Assembly (NCBI GenBank): GCA_018433675.1
Contig: JAHDQS010000002.1
Span: forward strand, 1 to 64,000
DNA: 64,000 bases
Direction of reading: 5' to 3'
Source of the DNA: Clostridia bacterium
GTDB taxonomy: Bacteria > Bacillota > Peptococcia > DRI-13 > SM3-B62
Of this stretch, positions 44,156-53,360 are shown piece by piece. The translations under genes were made by a program, and so were the position numbers. Numbering within the stretch: the stretch's first letter is position 1; each line of letters starts with the position of its first letter. The notes below the pieces were generated by a model that was given only the letters and a program-made list of their open reading frames with translations, was not told the origin of the DNA and searched no databases.

Positions 44156-45235
44156 ATGAAAAAGAGTAGACTGATACGATCGATTTCAATGTTTTTAGTT
44201 CTTTGTTTTAGTATTATGATGCTGGCAAGTTGCGGTACCGAATCGGCAGAGGAAACAAAATCGCAGGAACAGTACACTTTAAGGATGTTTTCCGCGGGTG
44301 AAACTGGTATGACTTATGCTTCAATGTCCGCTATTACAGCCATGATCAAAAACCATAAACCTGAGATATGGAAAAGTACCAGTGCTATACCTTCCTCAGG
44401 TCCTTATGCCGGGTTCAGAGCAATACAAAGTGGTGAGGGTGAGGGGACATATTCAAATGTAGGCCAAATGGTTGAACTGTGGACTGATACAGGGAACCTA
44501 GCCAAAGATCCAATCCCTAAAGAGAAAAAGGCATTAATGGGTCCCTGTCTCTGGGAACACCAAAATGTCCTTCTCGCCAGGTCAGACAGGGATGATATAA
44601 AAAGTGTATGGGATCTGAAAGGGAAAAAGGTTTGTCCCACCCTTCCCGGATATGTCACGGAAGTAGTGTCCTTAATGATCCATGATGAATTGGATATTCC
44701 TGTTGAGATGGTCTATGTAGAGATGGATGCGATCTGCGATGCTCTTAAAGATGGAATAATCGATGCTTCGTGGGGTTATGTTCTATCCGGTGGGGGGGTT
44801 CCTGCTTGGATGTCGGAACTTGAATTAAGGATGGATGCTAAGGTAGTTCCTTTTTCAAAAGAAGATGCAGAGTTAATTGCCAGTAAAGTTAAAGGTGTAG
44901 CAGCACAGACGATAAAGTTAAGCGATTTTTCTTCAAAGCTTGAGGGACCCAACGAACAATATTCACCGGTTCTTGGTACGTACTGGGTCTTCTCGCCTGA
45001 TCTGTCCGAACAGGCGGTATATGAAATTATGGTGGCCCTTTATGAAAACAGGAAAGAGGTTGGAGAAGTGCACCCGGCCCACTGCGTATGGGCAGAGGAT
45101 GCTTTGGGGATTCAGGAAAAGTATGTTGAGTCAGCAGCACAGGCGGGAGTACCTATTCATCCCGGTTTTGCCAAATGGCTCAAAGAGCAAAATGTGTGGC
45201 ACGATAATTGGATCGTGGGTTCGGTAAATAAATAA
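44156..45235 (+). CDS. TAXI-family TRAP transporter substrate-binding lipoprotein
   Basis: This 359-aa protein has a lipoprotein signal peptide with lipobox LASC (lipidated C26) and a TAXI/NMT1-like binding fold (FSAGETGMTYASMSAITAMI, WDLKGKKVCPTLPGYVTE). TAXI proteins hand substrates, mostly carboxylates, to TRAP permeases; the permease is the next gene. The substrate is inferred to be the organic acid degraded by this island. A long hairpin follows the stop. Confidence 0.9.
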   Translation: MKKSRLIRSISMFLVLCFSIMMLASCGTESAEETKSQEQYTLRMFSAGETGMTYASMSAITAMIKNHKPEIWKSTSAIPSSGPYAGFRAIQSGEGEGTYSNVGQMVELWTDTGNLAKDPIPKEKKALMGPCLWEHQNVLLARSDRDDIKSVWDLKGKKVCPTLPGYVTEVVSLMIHDELDIPVEMVYVEMDAICDALKDGIIDASWGYVLSGGGVPAWMSELELRMDAKVVPFSKEDAELIASKVKGVAAQTIKLSDFSSKLEGPNEQYSPVLGTYWVFSPDLSEQAVYEIMVALYENRKEVGEVHPAHCVWAEDALGIQEKYVESAAQAGVPIHPGFAKWLKEQNVWHDNWIVGSVNK

Positions 45236-45243
45236 ACATAGCG

Positions 45244-45301
45244 GGAAAAGCCTTCAGTAAGTTAGGAGAGTTTTTGTTTGGATAATACTGAAGGCTTTTC
45301 C
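45244..45301 (+). repeat. 16-bp perfect hairpin between binding protein and permease genes
   Basis: GGAAAAGCCTTCAGTA (45244-45259) is perfectly complementary to 45286-45301 around a 26-base loop. It lacks a following T tract (TAAAAAAA follows). Such intercistronic hairpins can protect the upstream mRNA and reduce downstream expression, giving more binding protein than permease. Confidence 0.75.
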
Positions 45302-45359
45302 TAAAAAAACCTCGAAACTCGAAGTAGTTTCTCCACCTGCATAAAAGGAGGGAACATTA

Positions 45360-47330
45360 ATGGAGCAGCGAAAAAAAGATTTTTCACAGAAAATAATAAT
45401 TGCACTTAGCTGCGTACTTTCTTTTGCAACAATACTTTATTCGCTAACATTTTTCGCCACGCGCGCTAAGTTCACTGCTACAGCACTTCCCATAGCGTTG
45501 GTTATAACAATGCTTAACTTGTATTTCAATAGTAATAAGTTTAAACCCAGACCTTGGAAAACGGTTTTAATTTGGATAGTTACCATTACGATGTTGCTTT
45601 CGGTTCTTTATTATTGGACAGTGTTCTATGAGATGCTCCAATCTAGAGTCGCAAACTATAACAATTTAGATTATTTCTTTGTATTTCTGACGATCCCCTT
45701 GGTTATATACCTTTCATTTAAAGCTTTGGGACCAGTTTTCGGTACAGTAATCTGTTTGCCATTTTTTCTTATTGTTTTTGGAGAATATTTACCTGAACCA
45801 TTTACAATCGGTAAGATGGGCTTTGTCAGATTCCTTGGTTCTATTAGTTTGGATTTGGGCGGTATTTGGGGATCGCTAACACAGGCTATGGCTACCTATG
45901 TTGGTATATTTGTTGTATTTGCCGCTGTGGTAAGAGGCTTCGGCGGTCTTGAAAGTCTTATTGCCTTTTTCGTAAGGTTGCTTGGCAAACATGAGGTGTT
46001 ATTTCCTCAGATTGCCACCATTTCAAGTATGATGTTCGGTTCGTTTTCAGGCAGTGCTATTGCAAACGTAGCAGGCACCGGGACATTCACCATCCCAATG
46101 ATGAAAATGAGGGGTATGAAGCCTGAAGATGCAGCCGCTGTAGAAACTATAGCTTCTACCGGGGGGGGGATAATGCCTCCGATTATGGGAGCGGCGGCCT
46201 TTATCATGGCTGAACTGCTGGGTACCAGTTACTTAAATATCATAGCTGCCGGTATCCTTCCTGCTCTTGTATTTTACCTTACTACGTTCTTAAGCACATA
46301 TTGGATTAGACTGCGTCAAATGCGGCAAGAAGCTAAGAGCATGATAGAAAAGGATGAGAGTCAGCTTGAAAAAAGGATGGCGGAATTGGATAAAATGTAT
46401 GATCCCACAATCTTGTGGTGTTTAGTAGCTACTCTTGTTGTGCTGATGTTCTTGCTTCTGACAGGGAGCAGCATCCTTGTGGCCGGTGGACGTAGTATCC
46501 TTGCATTTTACGGTTTTTACCTAATTAAACTAATAGTATCTCAAGTTGCTTCTTATAGAAAAGAGCCTAAGGGAAATATTATGAACAATATAAAGTCATG
46601 TGCGGTAACCTTTATAAAAGGAAGTATCAATGCTTTAAATGAAGCAGGAAAAAGCGCCTCCGAAGTTATCCTGTTGGGGGCGGCGTTGGGTATAATTTCG
46701 AGTACGCTTATGCGAACTGGACTATTATACAAATTGGGGACTGAACTGGTGCGCTTAGCGCAGGGTGAACCGTACTTGTTGCTATTGGTGACCGTAGTAT
46801 TATGCGTTCTATTAGGTATGGCTGTTTCAGGGCTGGCGACGTACCTGCTGGTGGCACCAATTGTTGTGGCAGCCTTTAAAACAGTCGGGATTGAGCCGTT
46901 AACAGCTCATTTTATTGTATTCTATGGTTCAATGCTGGCACCGATTACTCCGCCTATTGCGCCGGCCGCTGCGGTGGCGGCAAATTTGGCACAGGCTAAT
47001 TTTGTAAAAACATGTAAAGCGACCCTCATATTGTCCGTGGGATTAACAATGATGCCGTTGATCTTTTTAAATTTTCCATCTATTTTGCATTTAGATTACT
47101 TAACGTCTTTAATAATGCTGGGGGCAATGTTTCTGATGTCAACGGGATTATATGTGGAATTCAAGGGTATGAAAAAAATACCCAACTTCCTGTTGTGCGT
47201 ATTAGGGGTGTCAATGATGATAGTCCACTATCCCGTATATGTTAGTATAACTATTTCTTTGTGCGCATTTCTGCTCGTTATATATGGCATAAAAAATGTT
47301 GGCATGATTCGGATTTTCGGTCAAGAGTGA
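45360..47330 (+). CDS. TRAP transporter permease, fused 4TM/12TM type
   Basis: This 656-aa membrane protein joins a small DctQ-like part (about four helices, residues 10-120) to a large DctM-like part with the signature GSFSGSAIANVAGTGTFTIP and STGGGIMPPIMGAAAFIM. Fused permeases go with TAXI binding proteins, as here. Transport is sodium- or proton-driven. ATG 45360 follows AAAGGAGGG. Confidence 0.93.
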   Translation: MEQRKKDFSQKIIIALSCVLSFATILYSLTFFATRAKFTATALPIALVITMLNLYFNSNKFKPRPWKTVLIWIVTITMLLSVLYYWTVFYEMLQSRVANYNNLDYFFVFLTIPLVIYLSFKALGPVFGTVICLPFFLIVFGEYLPEPFTIGKMGFVRFLGSISLDLGGIWGSLTQAMATYVGIFVVFAAVVRGFGGLESLIAFFVRLLGKHEVLFPQIATISSMMFGSFSGSAIANVAGTGTFTIPMMKMRGMKPEDAAAVETIASTGGGIMPPIMGAAAFIMAELLGTSYLNIIAAGILPALVFYLTTFLSTYWIRLRQMRQEAKSMIEKDESQLEKRMAELDKMYDPTILWCLVATLVVLMFLLLTGSSILVAGGRSILAFYGFYLIKLIVSQVASYRKEPKGNIMNNIKSCAVTFIKGSINALNEAGKSASEVILLGAALGIISSTLMRTGLLYKLGTELVRLAQGEPYLLLLVTVVLCVLLGMAVSGLATYLLVAPIVVAAFKTVGIEPLTAHFIVFYGSMLAPITPPIAPAAAVAANLAQANFVKTCKATLILSVGLTMMPLIFLNFPSILHLDYLTSLIMLGAMFLMSTGLYVEFKGMKKIPNFLLCVLGVSMMIVHYPVYVSITISLCAFLLVIYGIKNVGMIRIFGQE

Positions 47331-47371
47331 AAGAACAGGCCATAAAACTGTAATGTTGGAGGTATTCATAC

Positions 47372-47896
47372 ATGGATTTAAGTGGTAATAAACAGGAGAG
47401 GATTAAGCGAGTTTCAAAAAAGGCAGGAGACTATGAAGAATTAACAGGGAATTGCGCTCAAGGGCCACTAGCGGCGCTGCAGGAAGAATTTAACTTGGGC
47501 GGTGGTACAGAGATGCTTAAAGCGGCTGTCCTTTGCCCAGGGGTTGCCAGTCACAAGGGAACCTGCGGTGCTTTACTGGGCGGACTGATGGCATTGGGTA
47601 TGGCATACTGCCGGGACAACATTCTTGACCCGGATTGGAATACCCCGGAGGCAATGGAAAAATACTATGCTGACCGAAAGAAGGCGTACGAGTTCTATGA
47701 AGCTTTTAAAAACGAGTTCGGTAGCACAACATGCGGTGAGATCCGTTGCTTATTAATGGGTAGGGATTATGACACGCTGTATAATCTTGAGGACAGGAAA
47801 CAGTTTATTGAAGATGGAGGCAGGTTAAAGTGCCGTATTCCCCCTGAAACTTCCGCGCGACTTGTTGCTGAAATGCTGCTTGAGGGTAAGGAATAG
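47372..47896 (+). CDS. C_GCxxG_C_C family putative redox protein
   Basis: This 174-aa protein shows the cysteine pattern of the family: NCAQG near the N-terminus, VLCPGVASHKGTCGALLGGLMALG in the middle, and TTCGEIRCLLMGRDYD towards the end. These proteins are thought to bind a redox cofactor and often sit near transporters or anaerobic catabolic genes; their role is unknown. ATG 47372 follows TTGGAGG. It lies in line with the TRAP genes. Confidence 0.8.
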   Translation: MDLSGNKQERIKRVSKKAGDYEELTGNCAQGPLAALQEEFNLGGGTEMLKAAVLCPGVASHKGTCGALLGGLMALGMAYCRDNILDPDWNTPEAMEKYYADRKKAYEFYEAFKNEFGSTTCGEIRCLLMGRDYDTLYNLEDRKQFIEDGGRLKCRIPPETSARLVAEMLLEGKE

Positions 47897-47940
47897 TTAG
47901 ATAGTAGTTACCACAAGCGAAGTTCGGATGGAAGAAAAGA

Positions 47941-48628
47941 ATGACAATTTTTTCGACGTCACATGAGCAGGGGGCACTTGGAACATATTACGTTTTCCAA
48001 AATTTAAAACCAGGGACAGACGCTTTTGACCCGGGGAATGTCATTGTTTTTACCGGCATTTCCGACATATATACGGTATGCAGAGCTAACGAGCTGTGCA
48101 GTAAATATTCTCTGATACCATTCCTGCCGGATTATCCATAGCTTTTGCCGTGGATTGCTATGTGAAAAGGAATTGGCGATTTTTTGGCGGAAGACGTAAA
48201 AAATGTCCCAAAAGCTGGGCACGAAGGCCCAAAAACTGGCTGCCGATTCAAGCTGATGGGGATCTACAAGTCTTTGGAGATTGATGAGCTAGGACCTAAG
48301 AAAGTAAAATGCTTTTCTCAATTGCCTCCTGTTTTTAGTATCTACAGTTGTTTAGATGTCTGTATATTCGTCATGGCGACGGCTCGTGCACTCAACTTTA
48401 ATGAACTGGGTAGCCGCAGGTTTAGTTAAAGAAGATAATCTTTTGCCGCTATGTGGGTATGAACCAATGATTGGCGGGAGTATAGACGGTAAAAAGATTG
48501 ACCGGATAGAATATCAAAGAGCGCTGGCTATGGCAAATGAGCTTGCCGACTGGGACGAGAATGGCAAGCTCAGGAAATCTGGGATGGGTGAGCCTAGCCT
48601 TGACTGGGTTGCTGAAAAATTTGCGTAA
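47941..48628 (+). pseudogene. Decayed tungsten aldehyde:ferredoxin oxidoreductase gene
   Basis: Fragments in successive frames line up with the AOR family: LKPGTDAFDPGNVIVFTG (N-terminal), ANELCSKYSL, GIGDFLAEDVKNVPKAG (middle), DELGPKKVKCFSQLPPVFS and the C-terminal NELADWDENGKLRK...LDWVAEKF. Large internal parts, including the tungstopterin and FeS-cluster regions, are gone and frames shift near 48141 and 48429. A full gene would be about 1.9 kb. The loss suggests aldehyde oxidation passed to another enzyme. Confidence 0.75.
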
Positions 48629-48663
48629 TAAAACAGATCAGGAGAATTTAGGAGGTTATGATC

Positions 48664-49842
48664 GTGAATTATCCATTTGATGTGACATCTTACGAAACAC
48701 ATACTAGGATTATTTTGGGCTTTGATAGTATAAAAATGCTTACCCCTGAATTAAAAAACATTAAACCTAAGAAAGTTATGGTAATGTGCGGTAGTAATAT
48801 CAAAAAAACAGGGTTCTATAGTAAATGCATTGAGTATATTATACAAGCCGGTTTCCCGTATGTCATTTTTGACGAAGTATTGCCCGAAGTCCCGGTATCG
48901 GTTGTAATGAAAGCATGTGAGGTCATTAAAAAAGAAGGTTGCGAATTGCTGATAGCAATAGGCGGAGGAAGCTGTATCGATACGGCTAAAGCAGCCGGGG
49001 TAGTTGTAACTAACGGCGGTAAACCGCAGGACCATGCCGGTTATGAGCAATATAAAATACCTCCGATACCGTTTATTGCAATACCTACAACAGCAGGTAC
49101 CTCTTCCGAAGTAACTTCTATGACAGTGATTAATGATGAGGAAAACAAAGTAAAATTCACGATCGGACATAAAGAACTGGGTTGCTCAAAAATTGCGATC
49201 CTTGATCCCCAAGGTTTGGAAAGTTGCCCGCCAAAGGTAGTTGCCGAAGCAGGTTTCGATGCGTTTACCCATGCTTTCGAATCTTTTATTTCTTTAAAGG
49301 CTAACCCCCATACAGAAGCACTTTCTTTGCAGGGGATAAAACTTATCAGTGAAAACTTGCGGCCATTATATGCAAACCGAAAAAATATTCACGCGGCATC
49401 GAATATGCTTGCTGGCTCTACTATGGGCGGAATGGCTTTTACGACTACAGGTTGTGGAAACGTTCACTGCATAGGAAGGCATGTAGGTCCATTGCTGCAT
49501 GTAAGCCACGGTCTTGCTGTTGCTATGGTGTTGCCTGCCGTAGCCCGTTTTAATTACCTGGCCTGTCCTGAGAAATTTGTTCAAATAGCTCAGGCAATGG
49601 GTGAAGATGTTCGGGGACTTTCTGTGTATGAAGCTGGCAAAAAGGCCATCAAGGCTATAGAGGAATTGTGTTCTGATGTCAATTTGCTGAAAAAGATGAA
49701 GGATTTTGGTTGCAAGGAAGATGATTTTGAACCGTTGGCACAGGACTGTTGGAATGTGTATGAAAGGCATTATCAATATATTAATCCGCGTCAGACAACT
49801 AAAAATGACTATATTGATATCATTAAAGATGCCTATATGTAG
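48664..49842 (+). CDS. Iron-containing alcohol dehydrogenase
   Basis: This 392-aa group III ADH has the NAD motif IAIGGGSCIDTAKA and AIPTTAGTSSEVT. The iron ligands are recognisable: D and H in GFDAFTHAFES and the two histidines in GNVHCIGRHVGPLLHVSHG. It would interconvert an alcohol and an aldehyde or a hydroxy and an oxo acid. GTG 48664 is preferred to ATG 48658 because GGAGG (48651-48655) is then 8 bases away. It follows the decayed aldehyde oxidoreductase. Confidence 0.92.
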   Translation: MNYPFDVTSYETHTRIILGFDSIKMLTPELKNIKPKKVMVMCGSNIKKTGFYSKCIEYIIQAGFPYVIFDEVLPEVPVSVVMKACEVIKKEGCELLIAIGGGSCIDTAKAAGVVVTNGGKPQDHAGYEQYKIPPIPFIAIPTTAGTSSEVTSMTVINDEENKVKFTIGHKELGCSKIAILDPQGLESCPPKVVAEAGFDAFTHAFESFISLKANPHTEALSLQGIKLISENLRPLYANRKNIHAASNMLAGSTMGGMAFTTTGCGNVHCIGRHVGPLLHVSHGLAVAMVLPAVARFNYLACPEKFVQIAQAMGEDVRGLSVYEAGKKAIKAIEELCSDVNLLKKMKDFGCKEDDFEPLAQDCWNVYERHYQYINPRQTTKNDYIDIIKDAYM

Positions 49843-49874
49843 TTTATAATAAATAAGAGGGAGACCGACTATGT

Positions 49875-50174
49875 ATGAGTGGGGAAAAATACTATATCTC
49901 AATAGTCGATGCGGCTAATTCTGTTGTTTTTGTGCGGGCGGAGGAACTCGGACTTGCGGGGATAGAAATGCCGTGGGAAGTGGAAAGAAGACCGGATGCA
50001 AAAAGGATTATGGATCTGGCGGAAAGAATAAGAGGAACAGTAGCGACTCTATGCCCTGCTCTACATAAAGTAGGTTTTTATATAGTTCCGACAACGTATG
50101 CGGATGCAACGGGACGTGTTGTTCAGCCGAACAGATTGATCTGGTCGGAAGGTTGGGTTTATATTCAGAAATAG
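49875..50174 (+). pseudogene. Truncated PrpF-type isomerase gene
   Basis: This 99-codon frame contains YYISIVDAANSVVFVRAEELGL, GIEMPWEVERRPDAKRI and RGT, which align with residues about 200-250 of the intact PrpF homologue at 62420. The tail (NRLIWSEGWVYIQK) resembles that protein's C-terminus (RRIMEGYVYVRD). The first 200 residues and the segment between are missing, so the barrel cannot form. It has no clear ribosome binding site of its own. Confidence 0.8.
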
Positions 50175-50195
50175 GTTTGGAGGTAAAAGACGCAG

Positions 50196-51551
50196 ATGAG
50201 CATATCGGAACAGATAGCAGAATATGTTGTCGCCGCAAAGTTTAGTGATATTCCTGCAAGTACCTTGAGTTATACGAAGGAACGTATTTTAGACATCGCC
50301 GGGGCTTGCTTAGCCGGTTCGCGTGGATGGGAATACAGTACCGAAGTCATCAAAGGTTTTAGGGAATTTTCTGTGGGTTCTTCGACAATAATCGGACACG
50401 GAGAACGCTTATCCTGTCCTGCTGCTGCTATGGTAAATTCTGCTTTCGGACATGCCGTTGAACTTGACGACGGGCATAGAAACGCGGGAGTTCATGCTGG
50501 AACCGTAGTTGTGCCAACTGCCCTTGCGGTTGGTGAAACTTTACATTCTTCCGGGAAAGAAGTCCTAGTTTCAATCATCCTGGGATATGATATTGTTTAT
50601 CGTATTGCACGAAGCCTTAATCCGGCACAGATCAAAAAGGGCTTCCATCCCAGTGCTTCCTGCGGAACGTTTGGCGCAGCCGTTGCAGCCGCCAAACTAC
50701 TTGGATTAAATAAAAGACAGGTCTCTGCTGCACTTGGTCTTGCCGGGTTGCAGACGGCGGGGTTAATGGAGGCTACCATTTCAGGCCAAGCTTCAAAAGG
50801 CATTATGGTAGGGCATGCTGCATCTGCAGGGATAATATCAGCATGGTTAGCCAAGCAGGACATTGTTGGTCCTGATTCCATTTTTGAAGGGAAACACGGG
50901 ATCTTCAATACAATATCGGAAAATGTTGACCAGGAAAGCGTTTTGCGGGATATTGGAAAAAGATTTGAAATAGTAGACACATATACCAAGCTTTATCCGA
51001 CATGCCGACACACTCACCCGGTTATAGAAAGCATAATCGACTTAAAAAAAGAACACCATTTTTCAGAGGAAGATATATGCAAAGTGGTTGTAGGTACTCA
51101 CGAGGTCGCGGTTAGACTTACTGGGAGCATATGTACGCCGGTAGTTTCCGCAGAAGCAAGGTTCAGTACGCCTTTCATTACTGCGGTTACTATACGGGAA
51201 GGCACGGTGGCAATGCAGCATTTGGAAACAGGGTTCTTGACTGATGAAAACATTAGGAAAATAGCCCGGCTTGTCGAGGTGAGAGTAGATGAGAAAATAA
51301 ATGATCTTTTTCCCCAAAAAAGGGGGGCTAAGGTAGAGATTTACTTAAATGATGGCACGAGGCTCGAAAAAACAACTTTTACGTTAAAAGGATCCCCTGA
51401 TTTCCCGGTAGATTCGACCGTGATTGATCAAAAATTTCTTAACTGTGCTTCGGGAATAGTGTCACAGGAGAAGATATCCCGATTTATTACAATGATCGAA
51501 AAGTTTGAAGAGTTGCTGGATATTAGCAGTATTATGAGATTACTGTCTTAA
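50196..51551 (+). CDS. MmgE/PrpD family protein
   Basis: This 451-aa protein matches the MmgE/PrpD family over full length (FGHAVELDDGHRNAGVHAGTVVVP, FHPSASCGTFGAAVAAAKLLGL, YPTCRHTHPVIE). Members include 2-methylcitrate dehydratase, cis-aconitate decarboxylase and itaconate-related enzymes. It would dehydrate or decarboxylate a tricarboxylate or branched hydroxy acid. ATG 50196 follows TTGGAGGTAAAAG. It lies within the island beside the LUD gene. Confidence 0.88.
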   Translation: MSISEQIAEYVVAAKFSDIPASTLSYTKERILDIAGACLAGSRGWEYSTEVIKGFREFSVGSSTIIGHGERLSCPAAAMVNSAFGHAVELDDGHRNAGVHAGTVVVPTALAVGETLHSSGKEVLVSIILGYDIVYRIARSLNPAQIKKGFHPSASCGTFGAAVAAAKLLGLNKRQVSAALGLAGLQTAGLMEATISGQASKGIMVGHAASAGIISAWLAKQDIVGPDSIFEGKHGIFNTISENVDQESVLRDIGKRFEIVDTYTKLYPTCRHTHPVIESIIDLKKEHHFSEEDICKVVVGTHEVAVRLTGSICTPVVSAEARFSTPFITAVTIREGTVAMQHLETGFLTDENIRKIARLVEVRVDEKINDLFPQKRGAKVEIYLNDGTRLEKTTFTLKGSPDFPVDSTVIDQKFLNCASGIVSQEKISRFITMIEKFEELLDISSIMRLLS

Positions 51552-51584
51552 CTTTTGTAAAAAATCAAAAGGAGTGGTATTTAC

Positions 51585-52226
51585 ATGCAGACCCCTAAAC
51601 AATGGCATGCCGAAACCATTGGGCGAAGGATGGTTGAGGTGCTTAAAAAAAATAACTTTTATGCTCACTATGTGGCTTCAAAGGAAGAGGCAGCGCAAAA
51701 AGCGCTTGCTTTGGTTGGAGAGAGTCAAAGTATAGGCGTTGGCGGATCTGTTACCATAAGGGAATTAGGTATTATAGAACGGCTGGAGCAGGAAGGCAAA
51801 GAGATTCTTGACGCAACCGTACCTGGTTATTCACCCGAAGAGAACATTGCAATTCGCCATAAGCAGTTTATAAGTGACTGTTTTCTTTGTAGCACCAATG
51901 CTATAACTTTAGACGGTAAATTGGTGAATACGGATAGTACCGGAAACCGCGTGGGGGCAATGGCGTTTGGACCTAAAAAGGTAGTTATCGTGGCGGGTAC
52001 TAATAAAATTGTTAAGGATATGCAAGCTGCTATGGAGAGAATAGAAATGTATGTTGCGCCGATGAATAATAGGCGTATGAACAGGTCGACACCATGTACT
52101 CAAAGCGGTATGTGCATAGACTGTTCAAGTGATATTCGTTTATGTAATATCACTACAATAATTAAAAAACAGCCCCCTCGTTCCAACATTAACATAATTA
52201 TTGTCGGAGAAGAACTTGGATATTGA
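51585..52226 (+). CDS. LUD domain protein (LutC/YkgG-like)
   Basis: This 213-aa LUD (DUF162) protein has GVGGSVTIRELGIIERLE, CTQSGMCIDCSSDIRLCNIT and the terminal PRSNINIIIVGEELGY. LUD proteins take part in lactate utilisation complexes in other bacteria; stand-alone members like this are of uncertain role. ATG 51585 follows AAAGGAGTGG. Confidence 0.85.
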   Translation: MQTPKQWHAETIGRRMVEVLKKNNFYAHYVASKEEAAQKALALVGESQSIGVGGSVTIRELGIIERLEQEGKEILDATVPGYSPEENIAIRHKQFISDCFLCSTNAITLDGKLVNTDSTGNRVGAMAFGPKKVVIVAGTNKIVKDMQAAMERIEMYVAPMNNRRMNRSTPCTQSGMCIDCSSDIRLCNITTIIKKQPPRSNINIIIVGEELGY

Positions 52227-52290
52227 TATAGATTGATTTAGACTCTTAGTTTAGAAAGAAGGGTTAGCAACGGTAATCGTAAATACTTTT

Positions 52291-53310
52291 TTGTTAATAT
52301 GTATTGGTTATATAGGATATTTTATATTCTCATCGCTTCGTATACCTGCCCCGGCTTTAATGGGATCCTTTACTATAATTGGTCTGTCTAATCTTTTTGG
52401 GGTAATGACATTGCCGGCACCTCATCCCTATTTTTTTATCGCAATGCAAATACTATTGGGAATGTTTGTAGGGATAATGATTACCCCGAAGGTGTATAGG
52501 GAGTTAATAAAAATAAAAATCCCTGCTATAATTATGATAATATGGGCCCTAAGTATAGCCATAGGGGTAGGATTTCTCCTCTCCAGGGTAACACCAGTAG
52601 ACTTCAGAACAGGCATTTTGGCGGCTAGCCCGGCCGGACTGGCCGAGATGGGGATAGTAGCTATTTCAATAGGGGCAGATGTTGGTTATGTTAGTTTATT
52701 GCAGGTACTACGCTTAATCTTAACTCTGCTGATAATTCCATTTTTAGTTAAACATAACATGCCTGTTGCAGAGAAGATACCTGATTCAACTAATAAAAAA
52801 CAAAAAGAGGACATAGCTAAATTGTTCTCTTACCCTATTTTTAAAACAATTGCCATAGCTACAGGGGGTGGCTTGTTGGGCAATTATCTTTCCTTACCGG
52901 CAGGAGGAATGATCGGGGCACTATTTGCTACTTCTATTATCTCGCTGAGTGGAATTGAACTAAAGAAACCGCCTCAAAATGTTAACAAGTTTATGCAAAT
53001 CGGTATCGGGGTAGTTATTGGTTTCAATTTATCACCTCAGACACTGAACCTTTTTGGAGAAATGTTTCTTCCCATATTCTTATGTACAATGTTCGTTATA
53101 TTAACGTCATTCTTAATGGCGGTTATCACAAAAAAAATAACCGGATGGGAGTGGGTTAGTTGCATTTTAGCAGCCGCTCCTTCCGGGTTTACAGTTGTTA
53201 CGGTGATTGCTTCTGAAATAGATGCCCATCCTTTGGAAGTGACCTTGTTACAATTGACTAGACTATTGATCATAAAAACATTGATACCCTTCTTGGTTAT
53301 TTATATATAA
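52291..53310 (+). CDS. AbrB-type (COG3180) membrane protein
   Basis: This protein of at least 339 aa has about ten membrane helices in two related halves, with LGMFVGIMITPKVYRE and the repeated ASPAGLAEMG/AAPSGFTVVT motifs of the AbrB ammonia-monooxygenase-like family. These are putative transporters, often near organic-acid genes. The only standard start is TTG 52291, which has no ribosome binding site and cuts into the first helix. Open frame extends back to a stop at 52252 past GAAGGG, suggesting a non-canonical start upstream. Confidence 0.8.
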   Translation: MLICIGYIGYFIFSSLRIPAPALMGSFTIIGLSNLFGVMTLPAPHPYFFIAMQILLGMFVGIMITPKVYRELIKIKIPAIIMIIWALSIAIGVGFLLSRVTPVDFRTGILAASPAGLAEMGIVAISIGADVGYVSLLQVLRLILTLLIIPFLVKHNMPVAEKIPDSTNKKQKEDIAKLFSYPIFKTIAIATGGGLLGNYLSLPAGGMIGALFATSIISLSGIELKKPPQNVNKFMQIGIGVVIGFNLSPQTLNLFGEMFLPIFLCTMFVILTSFLMAVITKKITGWEWVSCILAAAPSGFTVVTVIASEIDAHPLEVTLLQLTRLLIIKTLIPFLVIYI

Positions 53311-53360
53311 AATTTTATAAAGATTTAAATACTTTTCTTTTCAAAGAAAGAGGCAAAAAA

